DNA of 5,951 nt from an uncultured Collinsella sp. Its GTDB lineage: Bacteria; Actinomycetota; Coriobacteriia; Coriobacteriales; Coriobacteriaceae. Below, piece by piece: positions 1 to 5,362 of the stretch (position 1 is the first letter of the stretch; every line of letters starts with the position of its first letter). The stretch lies in contig CAUFWM010000063.1 of NCBI GenBank assembly GCA_959596505.1, positions 1 through 5,951 on the forward strand, written 5' to 3'. The notes under the pieces are model-generated. The model saw nothing but the letters and a program-made list of their open reading frames with translations. It was not told where the DNA came from and did not search any database. The translations under genes were made by a program, and so were the position numbers.

Positions 1-362
1 GCAAGTGGGCCGTGCATCAGCGTGGTGCAGAGCCTAAGATTTTTGACTATGCGGACGTGTTGCAGTGCGAAGTAGCCGAGGCGGGCGATCCGGAGGCCGA
101 GGAAGTGACTTCAAAACAGGAATTTGCCCAGCGTATCCTGGCAAATCCTGCCAAGGCGGCGAAAATAAACGCTGCCAAGCGTAATATGTGTCTTGGTATG
201 GGCGTTGTTGTGGCGGTTCAGACGGGAAAAGACGAGGTTTCCAAATTAGAGATTCCCGTTATGACCGACGAAGTTAAACGCGATTCAAGTCTATATAAGT
301 CGTATCGGAATGTCGCCGAGAAGATCAAGGCCGAATTTGATGCCATGGGAGGGCTGGCCTAA
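1..362 (+). CDS. C-terminal part of an uncharacterised protein (5' end outside window)
   Basis: The reading frame is open from the left edge (codons begin at base 3 with Lys-Trp-Ala) and stops at TAA 360-362, leaving about 119 residues. The GTG at 12 is in frame but has no visible ribosome site and the frame stays open upstream of it, so this is a truncated gene and not a short one. The visible part has a hydrophobic beta-like stretch (LGMGVVVAVQTG) flanked by charged, helical segments and ends in a Lys/Glu-rich amphipathic helix (VAEKIKAEFDAMG). There is no signal peptide, membrane span or catalytic motif in this part. The alternation of strand-like and acidic segments and the ending recall the C-terminal half of DUF4428-type proteins, but that is a weak resemblance. 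It ends only 38 bp before the first regulator with no terminator visible, so read-through is possible. I assign no function. Confidence 0.75.
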   Translation, partial: KWAVHQRGAEPKIFDYADVLQCEVAEAGDPEAEEVTSKQEFAQRILANPAKAAKINAAKRNMCLGMGVVVAVQTGKDEVSKLEIPVMTDEVKRDSSLYKSYRNVAEKIKAEFDAMGGLA

Positions 363-400
363 TTTTGGCGGCATACGTTTCTGAATGAGGAGTCTGTGCA

Positions 401-1168
401 ATGGCAGGCGAATCTTATGCAATTCCCCCCAAAGATCGTGCTGTTGAGGGAATTCTTTGGTATATCCAGCACCATCAGCTTGCCGGCGGGGATCGCCTGC
501 CGGCCGAGCGCGTGCTGTGCGAAGAGATTGGCGTTTCGCGTACAGCGTTGCGTGCCGGTATCACGCGGCTCATCTCGTGTGGAACGCTCGAGAGCCGTCG
601 CGGATCGGGTACGTATGTGTGTCCTCCCAAGCCGCTAAACATCTTTCAGGAAACGTATAACTTTTCCGATGCTGTGCGGACTGCCGGTCTGCACCCCTCT
701 TCTCGTCTGGTTTCCACCGGGACCATCGAGGCGGATGAGGCGCTTGCCGACAAGCTTGGGGTGTCTGTAGGCGCTCCTTTGCTCCGCATGCAGCGCGTTC
801 GACTTATTGAGGGCGAGCCGGCGTCAATCGAGACCGCTCACGTTAACCTGTCCCTGTGCCCATCGCTTACCGAGCACGATTTTGAGTGCGAGAGCCTTTA
901 CGATGTCTTGCTCAAAGAAGGCGGCGTGCGTGTTGAGCATGGACGTGAGCATATCTCTATCTCGCGTTTGAACGTCGAAGAGGCCGAGCTGCTCCAGCAA
1001 GAAGAGGGAACGCCGGTGTTCTATGAGAGCTCGATTGAATTTGATAAGGACATGCGTTTTGTGGAGCATTGCAAATCGGTGATTTTGCCCACAAAGTTTC
1101 GCTTTGCCGATAACGGCGAAGAGAACGGCATGAGGAGTGTGGCAGGTGAACAATGGCTGAAACAGTAG
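401..1168 (+). CDS. GntR-family transcriptional regulator with UTRA effector domain (first of pair)
   Basis: This 255-residue protein has the size and layout of the HutC/FarR group of GntR regulators. Residues about 12-74 form the winged helix-turn-helix: LPAERVLCEEIGVSRTALR is the DNA-reading part and GTLESRRGSGTYV is the wing. Residues about 95-237 form the UTRA ligand domain, with the typical strand and turn RVRLIEGEPASIETAHV. Such domains usually bind phosphorylated sugars or related metabolites, and binding normally releases the protein from its operator. The ATG at 401 is supported by GAGGAG at 387-392, eight bases upstream. The HTH sequence is closer to the FadR style (SRTALR) than that of its neighbour, and the C-terminal 20 residues extend beyond the UTRA fold. 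It overlaps the next regulator by 16 bp, so the two are probably translated together. The likely target is the downstream sugar operon; the effector is unknown. Confidence 0.9.
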   Translation: MAGESYAIPPKDRAVEGILWYIQHHQLAGGDRLPAERVLCEEIGVSRTALRAGITRLISCGTLESRRGSGTYVCPPKPLNIFQETYNFSDAVRTAGLHPSSRLVSTGTIEADEALADKLGVSVGAPLLRMQRVRLIEGEPASIETAHVNLSLCPSLTEHDFECESLYDVLLKEGGVRVEHGREHISISRLNVEEAELLQQEEGTPVFYESSIEFDKDMRFVEHCKSVILPTKFRFADNGEENGMRSVAGEQWLKQ

Positions 1169-1866
1169 ATGCCACCCCGGTTTATATGCGCATTCGACGC
1201 CGCATCGAGGAGCGTATCGAGCGCGGTACATATCCCACGGGTTCCATGATTCCGTCCGAAAAAGACCTCGCCGAGGAATTTGGTACGACACGCTTGACCA
1301 TCCGAAGCGCTGTCGATGAGCTGGTTCGGCGCGGGCAGATTCGCCGTGTTCGGGGGAAAGGTGCCTTTGTGGCGCAGAAAGTACCTGCTTTTTTTGAACG
1401 CACGGGCGGTTTCCGTGAATCGGTCCGTGCTTCGGGCGGCGAGCCGTCCGTCCGTATTCTCGCACGTTCCAAGCGTTATGCGGGGCCATACTACGCTGAC
1501 CTGTTTGGCATCGCCGAGGACGACCTGCTCTATTCCATTCGACGCCTGAACTGCATAAACGGTAGCCCCGTATCGATCGAGACGGCGCTGATTCCCTGCC
1601 TGCTGTTCCCAACCATCGAAGATATTGACGTGTCGGTCTTCAGCTTGTACGAGACCTATGAGATGCTGGGCCGAAAGCCAGTTATGGCACAGGAAAAGCT
1701 CGATATCGAAGCGCTGGGCGCACGAGATGCCGGCCTGCTTGGACTGGAGCAGGGTGATCTTGCCTTGACGCTGGAGTGCGTAAGCTTCGATGCGAGCGGC
1801 CAGGCGATCGAGTACGTCAAGTCGTTTAACCGCGGTGATGCGGGTGGATATACCTATACGTACTAG
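1153..1866 (+). CDS. GntR-family transcriptional regulator with UTRA effector domain (second of pair)
   Basis: This 237-residue protein is a complete HutC-type GntR regulator. The winged helix-turn-helix spans residues about 9-75 (IPSEKDLAEEFGTTRLTIR, then the wing GQIRRVRGKGAFV, with Ala where Thr is usual). The UTRA domain spans about 85-235, with RRLNCINGSPVSIETALIP at its centre. The overall pattern resembles E. coli FrlR, the GntR/UTRA repressor of the fructoselysine operon, though this rests on recall and not on an alignment. The ATG at 1153 lies inside the end of the previous gene, with AGGTGA at 1144-1149 only three bases away. The next in-frame ATG (1186) would cut into the DNA-binding domain, so 1153 is the better start. 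Translation is probably coupled to the upstream regulator. The two share the SIETA motif in UTRA but differ widely elsewhere, so they are not a recent duplication. The gene ends in front of the candidate operon promoter, which it may control. Confidence 0.9.
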   Translation: MAETVDATPVYMRIRRRIEERIERGTYPTGSMIPSEKDLAEEFGTTRLTIRSAVDELVRRGQIRRVRGKGAFVAQKVPAFFERTGGFRESVRASGGEPSVRILARSKRYAGPYYADLFGIAEDDLLYSIRRLNCINGSPVSIETALIPCLLFPTIEDIDVSVFSLYETYEMLGRKPVMAQEKLDIEALGARDAGLLGLEQGDLALTLECVSFDASGQAIEYVKSFNRGDAGGYTYTY

Positions 1867-1905
1867 CTGGTTTTTTGCATAACGGGCTGAAAAGTTGACG
1901 GAATT

Positions 1906-1933
1906 TTGATTCGTTGAGCAGACCGTATATACA
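1906..1933 (+). promoter_or_regulatory. Candidate sigma-70-type promoter for the SIS/PTS operon
   Basis: TTGATT (1906-1911) and TATACA (1928-1933) are separated by 16 bp, a plausible -35/-10 pair upstream of the first SIS gene. The -10 hexamer is overlapped by the palindrome GTATATAC (1925-1932). Other weaker readings exist: TTGAGC (1914-1919) with TTACAT (1937-1942) at 17 bp, and TCGACC (1952-1957) with TAAAAT (1973-1978) at 15 bp. A better -35 match, TTGACG (1895-1900), has no -10 at the right distance. That a promoter lies in this gap is likely; the exact hexamers are uncertain. Confidence 0.4.
1925..1932. promoter_or_regulatory. Candidate GntR/UTRA operator 1 (GTATATAC)
   Basis: The 8-bp sequence GTATATAC is a perfect palindrome and matches the form reported for HutC-subfamily operators, GT-N-TA-N-AC. 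It overlaps the best -10 candidate, where a bound repressor would block RNA polymerase. The match does not extend into the flanks, so chance occurrence is possible. Confidence 0.4.
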
Positions 1934-2020
1934 ACCTTACATGGCTCAAAATCGACCGTTCGCCGATGGGGATAAAATAATCGACAAAGAGGTAGCAAAA
2001 AGCCGTAACCTGTAACTGTG

Positions 2021-2039
2021 ATTGGTATCAAATACTAAT
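2021..2039. promoter_or_regulatory. Candidate GntR/UTRA operator 2 (imperfect 19-bp palindrome)
   Basis: ATTGGTAT (2021-2028) and ATACTAAT (2032-2039) are inverted repeats matching at 7 of 8 positions around the spacer CAA. The inner core GTAT-CAA-ATAC (2025-2035) is a perfect inverted repeat with a three-base spacer. It sits 21 bases upstream of the start codon of the first SIS gene, in the presumed leader or near an unseen transcription start. Position, symmetry and the two adjacent UTRA regulators suggest an operator. Which regulator binds cannot be told from sequence. Confidence 0.5.
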
Positions 2040-2049
2040 GATTTGTTAC

Positions 2050-2056
2050 GAGGTGA
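2050..2056 (+). promoter_or_regulatory. Ribosome binding site that fixes the first SIS gene start
   Basis: GAGGTGA ends four bases before the ATG at 2061. An in-frame TTG at 2022 would add 13 residues, but it lies inside the candidate operator palindrome and has no comparable site upstream, so 2061 is preferred. Confidence 0.7.
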
Positions 2057-2060
2057 GACG

Positions 2061-3176
2061 ATGAAGATGCTCGATTACGTTCAGCTTGCCCATGTGCGTA
2101 TGGGGGAGAACCTCGAGCGTTCGTCTGAGCTGGTAGCGCAGCTCGTTGATATTTTCCAGTCCGGCTCTTTTGATGCACTGCGCATCGTTGCTTCGGGTTC
2201 GTCGCGCCATGCCGCCGATTGCGCCCGCGATTACCTGCAAGATGCGCTGCTGATGCAGGTGTCCGTTGTGACGCCCGAGGCCTTCGTCGATTTTGAACAC
2301 ACCTATCCGCAGCATGCGCTCAACATCGCCGTCTCGCAGAGCGGCTATTCGACCAATACGATTGCGGCGCTCGATTACATGCGTGCACACGATATGGCTG
2401 CAGTTGCGCTCACGGCAAACGTCGAGGCACCCATCAAGGAACACGCTGACATCGTTCTTGACTACGGTGTGGGTGTCGAGTCGGTGGACTTTGTGACTCT
2501 GGGCGTCGAGGTTCTCGTTGAGTACCTGGTGCTCTTTGGTATTTACGGCGGTCAGGCGCGCGGAACGATTGACGCCAAGGGCGTTGCTCAGCGTCTTGAT
2601 GACCTGCGCGAGGCTATCCAGGCTAATGCCGTGATGTGCAAGACCGCCGAGGCATATGTCCAAGATCACATGCTCGAGCTTTCTGAGCACATGCCCGCCA
2701 TGGTCGTCGGCAACGGCCCCAACTATGGTGTTGCCGAGGAGGCAGCGCTCAAGCTGAGCGAGACCATCAAGATTCCTGCCATGCATCACGAAGGCGAGGA
2801 GTTCGTCCACGGTCCCGAGATGCAGATCGTTCCGGGCTATCTGGTGTTTATCGTCGACGATCCGCAGGGGTCGGAGCGTCTTGCGAATATCGCCGATGCG
2901 CTATCGAACGTTACGGCAAAAACGGTGCTGCTCACGGCCCATCCCAAGGGTAGGGCTCACGAGGTTGCGGTGCCTCAGGTGGCTCCGCTGCTCAGCGCAA
3001 TTCCCAATCTTGTGTTCTTCCAGACGATTGCGGCCATGATTGCCGAGCGTCTGAAGTCATGGAACGTGCACCCGTATCTCGATACCGTCTCCAAGCAAAT
3101 GGAGGTCAAGGCAGAGGGCTACGAAGAGTCAGTCAATGCGCTTAAGGCCAAAGCGGCTGAGTGTTACGGAATGTAA
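2061..3176 (+). CDS. Double-SIS-domain sugar-phosphate enzyme, probable deglycase (GfrE-like)
   Basis: This 371-residue cytoplasmic protein has two SIS folds like the isomerase half of GlmS. The first carries the phosphate-binding motifs ASGSSRHAA (44-52) and SQSGYSTNT (92-100). The second begins near GNGPNYGVAEEAAL (217-230). E234 (in KLSET) and H250 (in EEFVHGPE) sit 16 residues apart, as do the catalytic Glu488 and His504 of E. coli GlmS. There is no glutamine-hydrolysing domain, so it is not a glucosamine-6-phosphate synthase. With a mannose-type PTS and an FrlB-like partner next to it, I infer it removes the amine from a phosphorylated glycated amino acid, as GfrE does with glucoselysine-6-phosphate, giving glucose-6-phosphate and lysine. 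An AgaS-like aldose-ketose isomerase or deaminase is the main alternative. The SIS family is certain; the substrate is inferred. It is probably the first gene of the operon. Confidence 0.85.
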   Translation: MKMLDYVQLAHVRMGENLERSSELVAQLVDIFQSGSFDALRIVASGSSRHAADCARDYLQDALLMQVSVVTPEAFVDFEHTYPQHALNIAVSQSGYSTNTIAALDYMRAHDMAAVALTANVEAPIKEHADIVLDYGVGVESVDFVTLGVEVLVEYLVLFGIYGGQARGTIDAKGVAQRLDDLREAIQANAVMCKTAEAYVQDHMLELSEHMPAMVVGNGPNYGVAEEAALKLSETIKIPAMHHEGEEFVHGPEMQIVPGYLVFIVDDPQGSERLANIADALSNVTAKTVLLTAHPKGRAHEVAVPQVAPLLSAIPNLVFFQTIAAMIAERLKSWNVHPYLDTVSKQMEVKAEGYEESVNALKAKAAECYGM

Positions 3177-3223
3177 GCGGGTTTTGATGCCCGTTGGCAT
3201 GGGGGATGTGGAAACAACCCCAG

Positions 3224-3230
3224 AAAGGAG
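3224..3230 (+). promoter_or_regulatory. Strong ribosome binding site of the FrlB-like gene
   Basis: AAAGGAG ends six bases before the ATG at 3237. It is the best Shine-Dalgarno match in the window and agrees with the extreme codon bias of the gene it serves, pointing to high translation. Confidence 0.7.
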
Positions 3231-3236
3231 AGACAA

Positions 3237-4298
3237 ATGAAGGAAACCGAGAAGATCGAGATCATGCATTTCGACCAGGAGGGCTATCTCGAGGACGGCA
3301 AGGCGCTCTACGAGACCGGCAAGAAGATGACCGCGCTCGCCGACAAGGTCGCCGACGAGGGCTACGACGCCGTGTTCCTGATGGGCGTCGGCGGCACCTG
3401 GGACGAGCTCATGCAGCTCGAGTACCTCATGAACAAGTTCGGCGACCGCGACCTCGAGGTCTACCTGATCCACGCCGCCGAGTGGAACGTCATGGGCCAC
3501 AAGCGCATGACCGAGAAGTCCGTCGTGCTCACCGCCTCCGAGTCCGGCACCACCCCCGAGGTCCTCGAGGCCGTCAAGAAGATGAAGGGCATGGGCGTGC
3601 GCGTCTACGCCATGACCAAGCCCGAGGGCCCCATCGGCCAGGCTGTCGGCGCCGAGAACTGCGTCGCCATGGCTTCTGACCATGGTTCGGGCGGCTGCGA
3701 GAAGGGCTACTACCTCGCCGACTGCTTCGGCCTGCGCCTGCTCAACCGCCGCGGCTGCTTCCCCAAGTTCGATCTGTTTATCGAGCAGACCAAGGACATC
3801 TGGAAGGACATGCTCGATATCCGCAAGCGCTTCGAGCCGCGCGCCGAGGAGCTCGCCAAGAAGTACGCCCTGGCCCCCTACACCATGTTCATCGGCTCCG
3901 GCGCCCTGTGGGGCGAGACGATCCTGTTCTCGATGTGCATCCTGGAGGAGATGCAGTGGAAGCGCACCCGCTACATCACCTCGGCCGACTTCTTCCACGG
4001 CACCCTCGAGCTCGTGGAGCCCGGCGTCCCCGTGTTCCTGTTCATGGGCGAGGACGAGAACCGCAAGCTCGACGAGCGCGTCCGCGCGTTCCTCAACCGC
4101 GGCGTGACCGGCGACACCGACATCAACATCATCGACACCGCCGAGTTCGCGATCCCCGGCCTTGACGACGAGTTCCGCGTCATCGTGTCTCCGTGGATTC
4201 TGACGGTGCTCGTTACCGACCGCCTGGCTCGCTACTACGAGACGGTCACCAAGCACAACCTCAAGTATCGTCGCTACTATCACCAGTTCGACTACTAA
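3237..4298 (+). CDS. frlB: FrlB/GfrF-like fructoselysine-6-phosphate deglycase (SIS domain)
   Basis: This 353-residue SIS-domain protein resembles E. coli FrlB across its length. The match is clearest from residue 237 on: the segment around FFHGTLELVEPGVP (252-265), the GEDENRK turn (271-277) and the C-terminal RRYYHQFDY pattern all have FrlB counterparts. E238 and H254 are 16 residues apart and line up with the Glu/His pair that in the related FraB (E214, H230) are the proposed catalytic base and acid. SASEXG-type phosphate-binding loops appear as MGVGGTWDE (49-57) and TASESGTTPE (99-108). FrlB and GfrF split fructoselysine-6-phosphate into glucose-6-phosphate and lysine in the cytoplasm. 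A fructose-asparagine (FraB-like) or other Amadori substrate cannot be excluded. Codon use is extreme: I count about 12 A/T-ending codons in the first 310, against 6 in the last 43. It follows the first SIS gene by 60 bp. Confidence 0.85.
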   Translation: MKETEKIEIMHFDQEGYLEDGKALYETGKKMTALADKVADEGYDAVFLMGVGGTWDELMQLEYLMNKFGDRDLEVYLIHAAEWNVMGHKRMTEKSVVLTASESGTTPEVLEAVKKMKGMGVRVYAMTKPEGPIGQAVGAENCVAMASDHGSGGCEKGYYLADCFGLRLLNRRGCFPKFDLFIEQTKDIWKDMLDIRKRFEPRAEELAKKYALAPYTMFIGSGALWGETILFSMCILEEMQWKRTRYITSADFFHGTLELVEPGVPVFLFMGEDENRKLDERVRAFLNRGVTGDTDINIIDTAEFAIPGLDDEFRVIVSPWILTVLVTDRLARYYETVTKHNLKYRRYYHQFDY

Positions 4299-4306
4299 AG
4301 AAAACG

Positions 4307-4322
4307 GGTGCGGGAACGCGCC
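4307..4322 (+). other. Small RNA hairpin with GNRA loop between FrlB-like gene and EIIA
   Basis: GGTGCG and CGCGCC pair over six positions (one U-G wobble) around the loop GGAA, a GNRA tetraloop. It lies within the 46-bp gap and no T-run follows, so it is not a standard intrinsic terminator. It could stabilise or mark a processing point in the operon mRNA. Short hairpins arise often by chance in GC-rich DNA. Confidence 0.35.
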
Positions 4323-4344
4323 GGGCTATTGAGAGGAACACAGA

Positions 4345-4764
4345 ATGAGGCAGTACATCATCGCCAGCCATGCGCACTTCGCTACCGGCATCAAGGAGAG
4401 TGTCGAGCTGCTCTCGGGCGCTCGCGACAACGTCCACGATCTTTCGATGTTCGTCGATGACCGCATGGACGTGGCCGAGGAGGCCCAAAAACTGCTGGCA
4501 GACATGGCTGCCGACGATGATGTCGTTGTCTGCACCGACCTCTTTGGCGGCAGCGTCAACAACGAGTTCACCAAGATCGTCCAGACGCGTCCCCGCACGT
4601 ACCTCGTTACCAACATGAACCTTCCTCTGCTTATCCAGCTGCTGTTCTCTGACGAGTCGGCGCCGGTTGAGGAGACGATTCGCGCCATCGTCGCTGCGGA
4701 CGATACGCGCGTGAAGTTTGTCAACGATTTTTTGGTCGATGACGAAGAGGAAGAAGAGTTCTAA
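4345..4764 (+). CDS. PTS mannose/fructose/sorbose-family component EIIA
   Basis: This 139-residue protein is a stand-alone EIIA of the mannose-family PTS, the cytoplasmic carrier that takes phosphate from HPr and passes it to EIIB. The N-terminus IIASHAHFATGI matches the family signature around the phosphorylated histidine; H9 aligns with the active His of ManX (H10), with H11 the less likely option. The second signature, CTDLFGGSVNNEF (63-75), corresponds to the usual DLFGGSP loop, with Val in place of Pro. Length is normal for a single-domain EIIA. AGAGGA at 4332-4337 supports the ATG at 4345. The C-terminus is odd: residues 132-138 are seven acidic residues in a row before a final Phe. It lies 46 bp after the FrlB-like gene and 57 bp before EIIB, so one operon is likely. 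By context it corresponds to GfrA of the fructoselysine/glucoselysine PTS. Confidence 0.93.
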   Translation: MRQYIIASHAHFATGIKESVELLSGARDNVHDLSMFVDDRMDVAEEAQKLLADMAADDDVVVCTDLFGGSVNNEFTKIVQTRPRTYLVTNMNLPLLIQLLFSDESAPVEETIRAIVAADDTRVKFVNDFLVDDEEEEEF

Positions 4765-4784
4765 TCCGCAGCACCTACTGACAC

Positions 4785-4797
4785 GCCGTAAGACGGC
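4785..4797 (+). other. Small hairpin in the EIIA-EIIB gap
   Basis: GCCGT (4785-4789) and ACGGC (4793-4797) form a perfect five-base stem with the loop AAG. No T-run follows. It is short, so evidence for function is weak. Confidence 0.3.
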
Positions 4798-4808
4798 ACA
4801 AGACCTTT

Positions 4809-4815
4809 GGGGGGT
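4809..4815 (+). promoter_or_regulatory. Unusual G-rich ribosome binding site of EIIB
   Basis: GGGGGGT lies six bases before the ATG at 4822 and is the only Shine-Dalgarno-like sequence there. An in-frame TTG at 4807 overlaps it and would add five residues before the conserved MIQLLRVDHRLLHGQ start, so 4822 is preferred. GACC (4802-4805) can pair with GGTC (4813-4816), which would partly hide this site. Confidence 0.5.
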
Positions 4816-4821
4816 CACATT

Positions 4822-5304
4822 ATGATTCAGCTACTTCGCGTCGACCATCGCCTGCTTCATGGCCAGGTCGCGGTCTCTTGGGTCCAGGGCCTTGGCTCCA
4901 ACTGCATTTTCTGCGTGGGCGATAAGGTCGCCAACGACCCGGTGTGGAAGACGACGCTCAAGATGGGCAAGCCTGCCGGCTGCAAGCTCGTCATCAAGGA
5001 TATGGCGAATGCCATCGAGGCCATTAACTCGGGTGTGACTGACAAATACAAGATGATTATCTGTGTCGCCACCATCGCTGAGGCAAAGCAGCTTGTTGAA
5101 GGCTGCCCGCAGATCAAGTCGGTCAACCTGGGCAACACCAAGCCCAAGGACGAGAAGCGCCCCGATGCTCGTCAGGTCTCTCGTCAGATCTTCCTGACTG
5201 CAGCCGAGGAGGCCGATGTGCGTGAGATGCTGAACAACGGCGTCGAGGTCGAGATCCGTCCTCTGGCCGATGACCCCAAGGTTGACTGCGCAAGCGTGCT
5301 ATAG
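4822..5304 (+). CDS. PTS mannose/fructose/sorbose-family component EIIB
   Basis: This 160-residue protein is a stand-alone EIIB, the cytoplasmic protein that takes phosphate from EIIA and delivers it to sugar entering through EIIC/EIID. The N-terminal RVDHRLLHGQVAVSW carries the family signature; H13 in LLHGQ is the phosphorylated histidine by alignment with LevE/ManX. The Asp before Arg in many members is His9 here, a variant I recall from other members of the family. The rest fits the open alpha/beta fold of the family, including KMIICVATIAEA (77-88) and the late VNLGNTKP turn (101-108). Length is normal. It follows EIIA by 57 bp and precedes EIIC by 58 bp, both gaps carrying small hairpins. 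The natural counterpart is GfrB. Substrate choice is mostly set by EIIC/EIID, so this protein alone does not identify the sugar. Confidence 0.93.
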   Translation: MIQLLRVDHRLLHGQVAVSWVQGLGSNCIFCVGDKVANDPVWKTTLKMGKPAGCKLVIKDMANAIEAINSGVTDKYKMIICVATIAEAKQLVEGCPQIKSVNLGNTKPKDEKRPDARQVSRQIFLTAAEEADVREMLNNGVEVEIRPLADDPKVDCASVL

Positions 5305-5315
5305 GCGTTCAATTT

Positions 5316-5335
5316 CGAAGAGTCTGAGCTCTTCG
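5316..5335 (+). other. Perfect 7-bp hairpin between EIIB and EIIC
   Basis: CGAAGAG (5316-5322) and CTCTTCG (5329-5335) are exact inverted repeats around TCTGAG. A U-G closing pair would reduce the loop to CTGA. It begins 12 bases after the EIIB stop and ends 27 bases before the EIIC start. The following bases (TAGTGTCC) are not a U-run, so termination is unlikely; an mRNA stability or processing element is the more natural reading. Confidence 0.45.
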
Positions 5336-5362
5336 TAGTGTCCTATTAGGAAAGGGGGATAT

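Noticed and set aside
1861..1880. Intrinsic terminator after the second regulator
   Set aside because: There is a run of six T (1871-1876), but I find no stable GC-rich stem directly before it.
1021..2031. 336-codon open frame on the minus strand across the second regulator and the gap
   Set aside because: It runs through a well-supported GntR/UTRA gene and the promoter gap, has no recognisable motif, and lacks a convincing ribosome site.
1880..2060. Catabolite-control (cre-type) site
   Set aside because: Glucose repression of such loci is plausible, but no sequence here matches the cre pattern; TGAAAAGTTGACGG (1888-1901) lacks the central CG.
3194..4165. Arg/Ser/Pro-rich plus-strand frames overlapping the FrlB-like gene
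   Set aside because: Off-frame reading of GC-rich codons gives Arg-, Ala- and Pro-rich strings; these are shadows of the real gene.
3129..4283. 384-codon open frame on the minus strand opposite the FrlB-like gene
   Set aside because: It exists because the plus-strand gene avoids A/T at third positions. Its translation is a low-complexity Leu/Val/Ala/Glu/His-rich string with no family motif, while the plus frame is a clear SIS enzyme.
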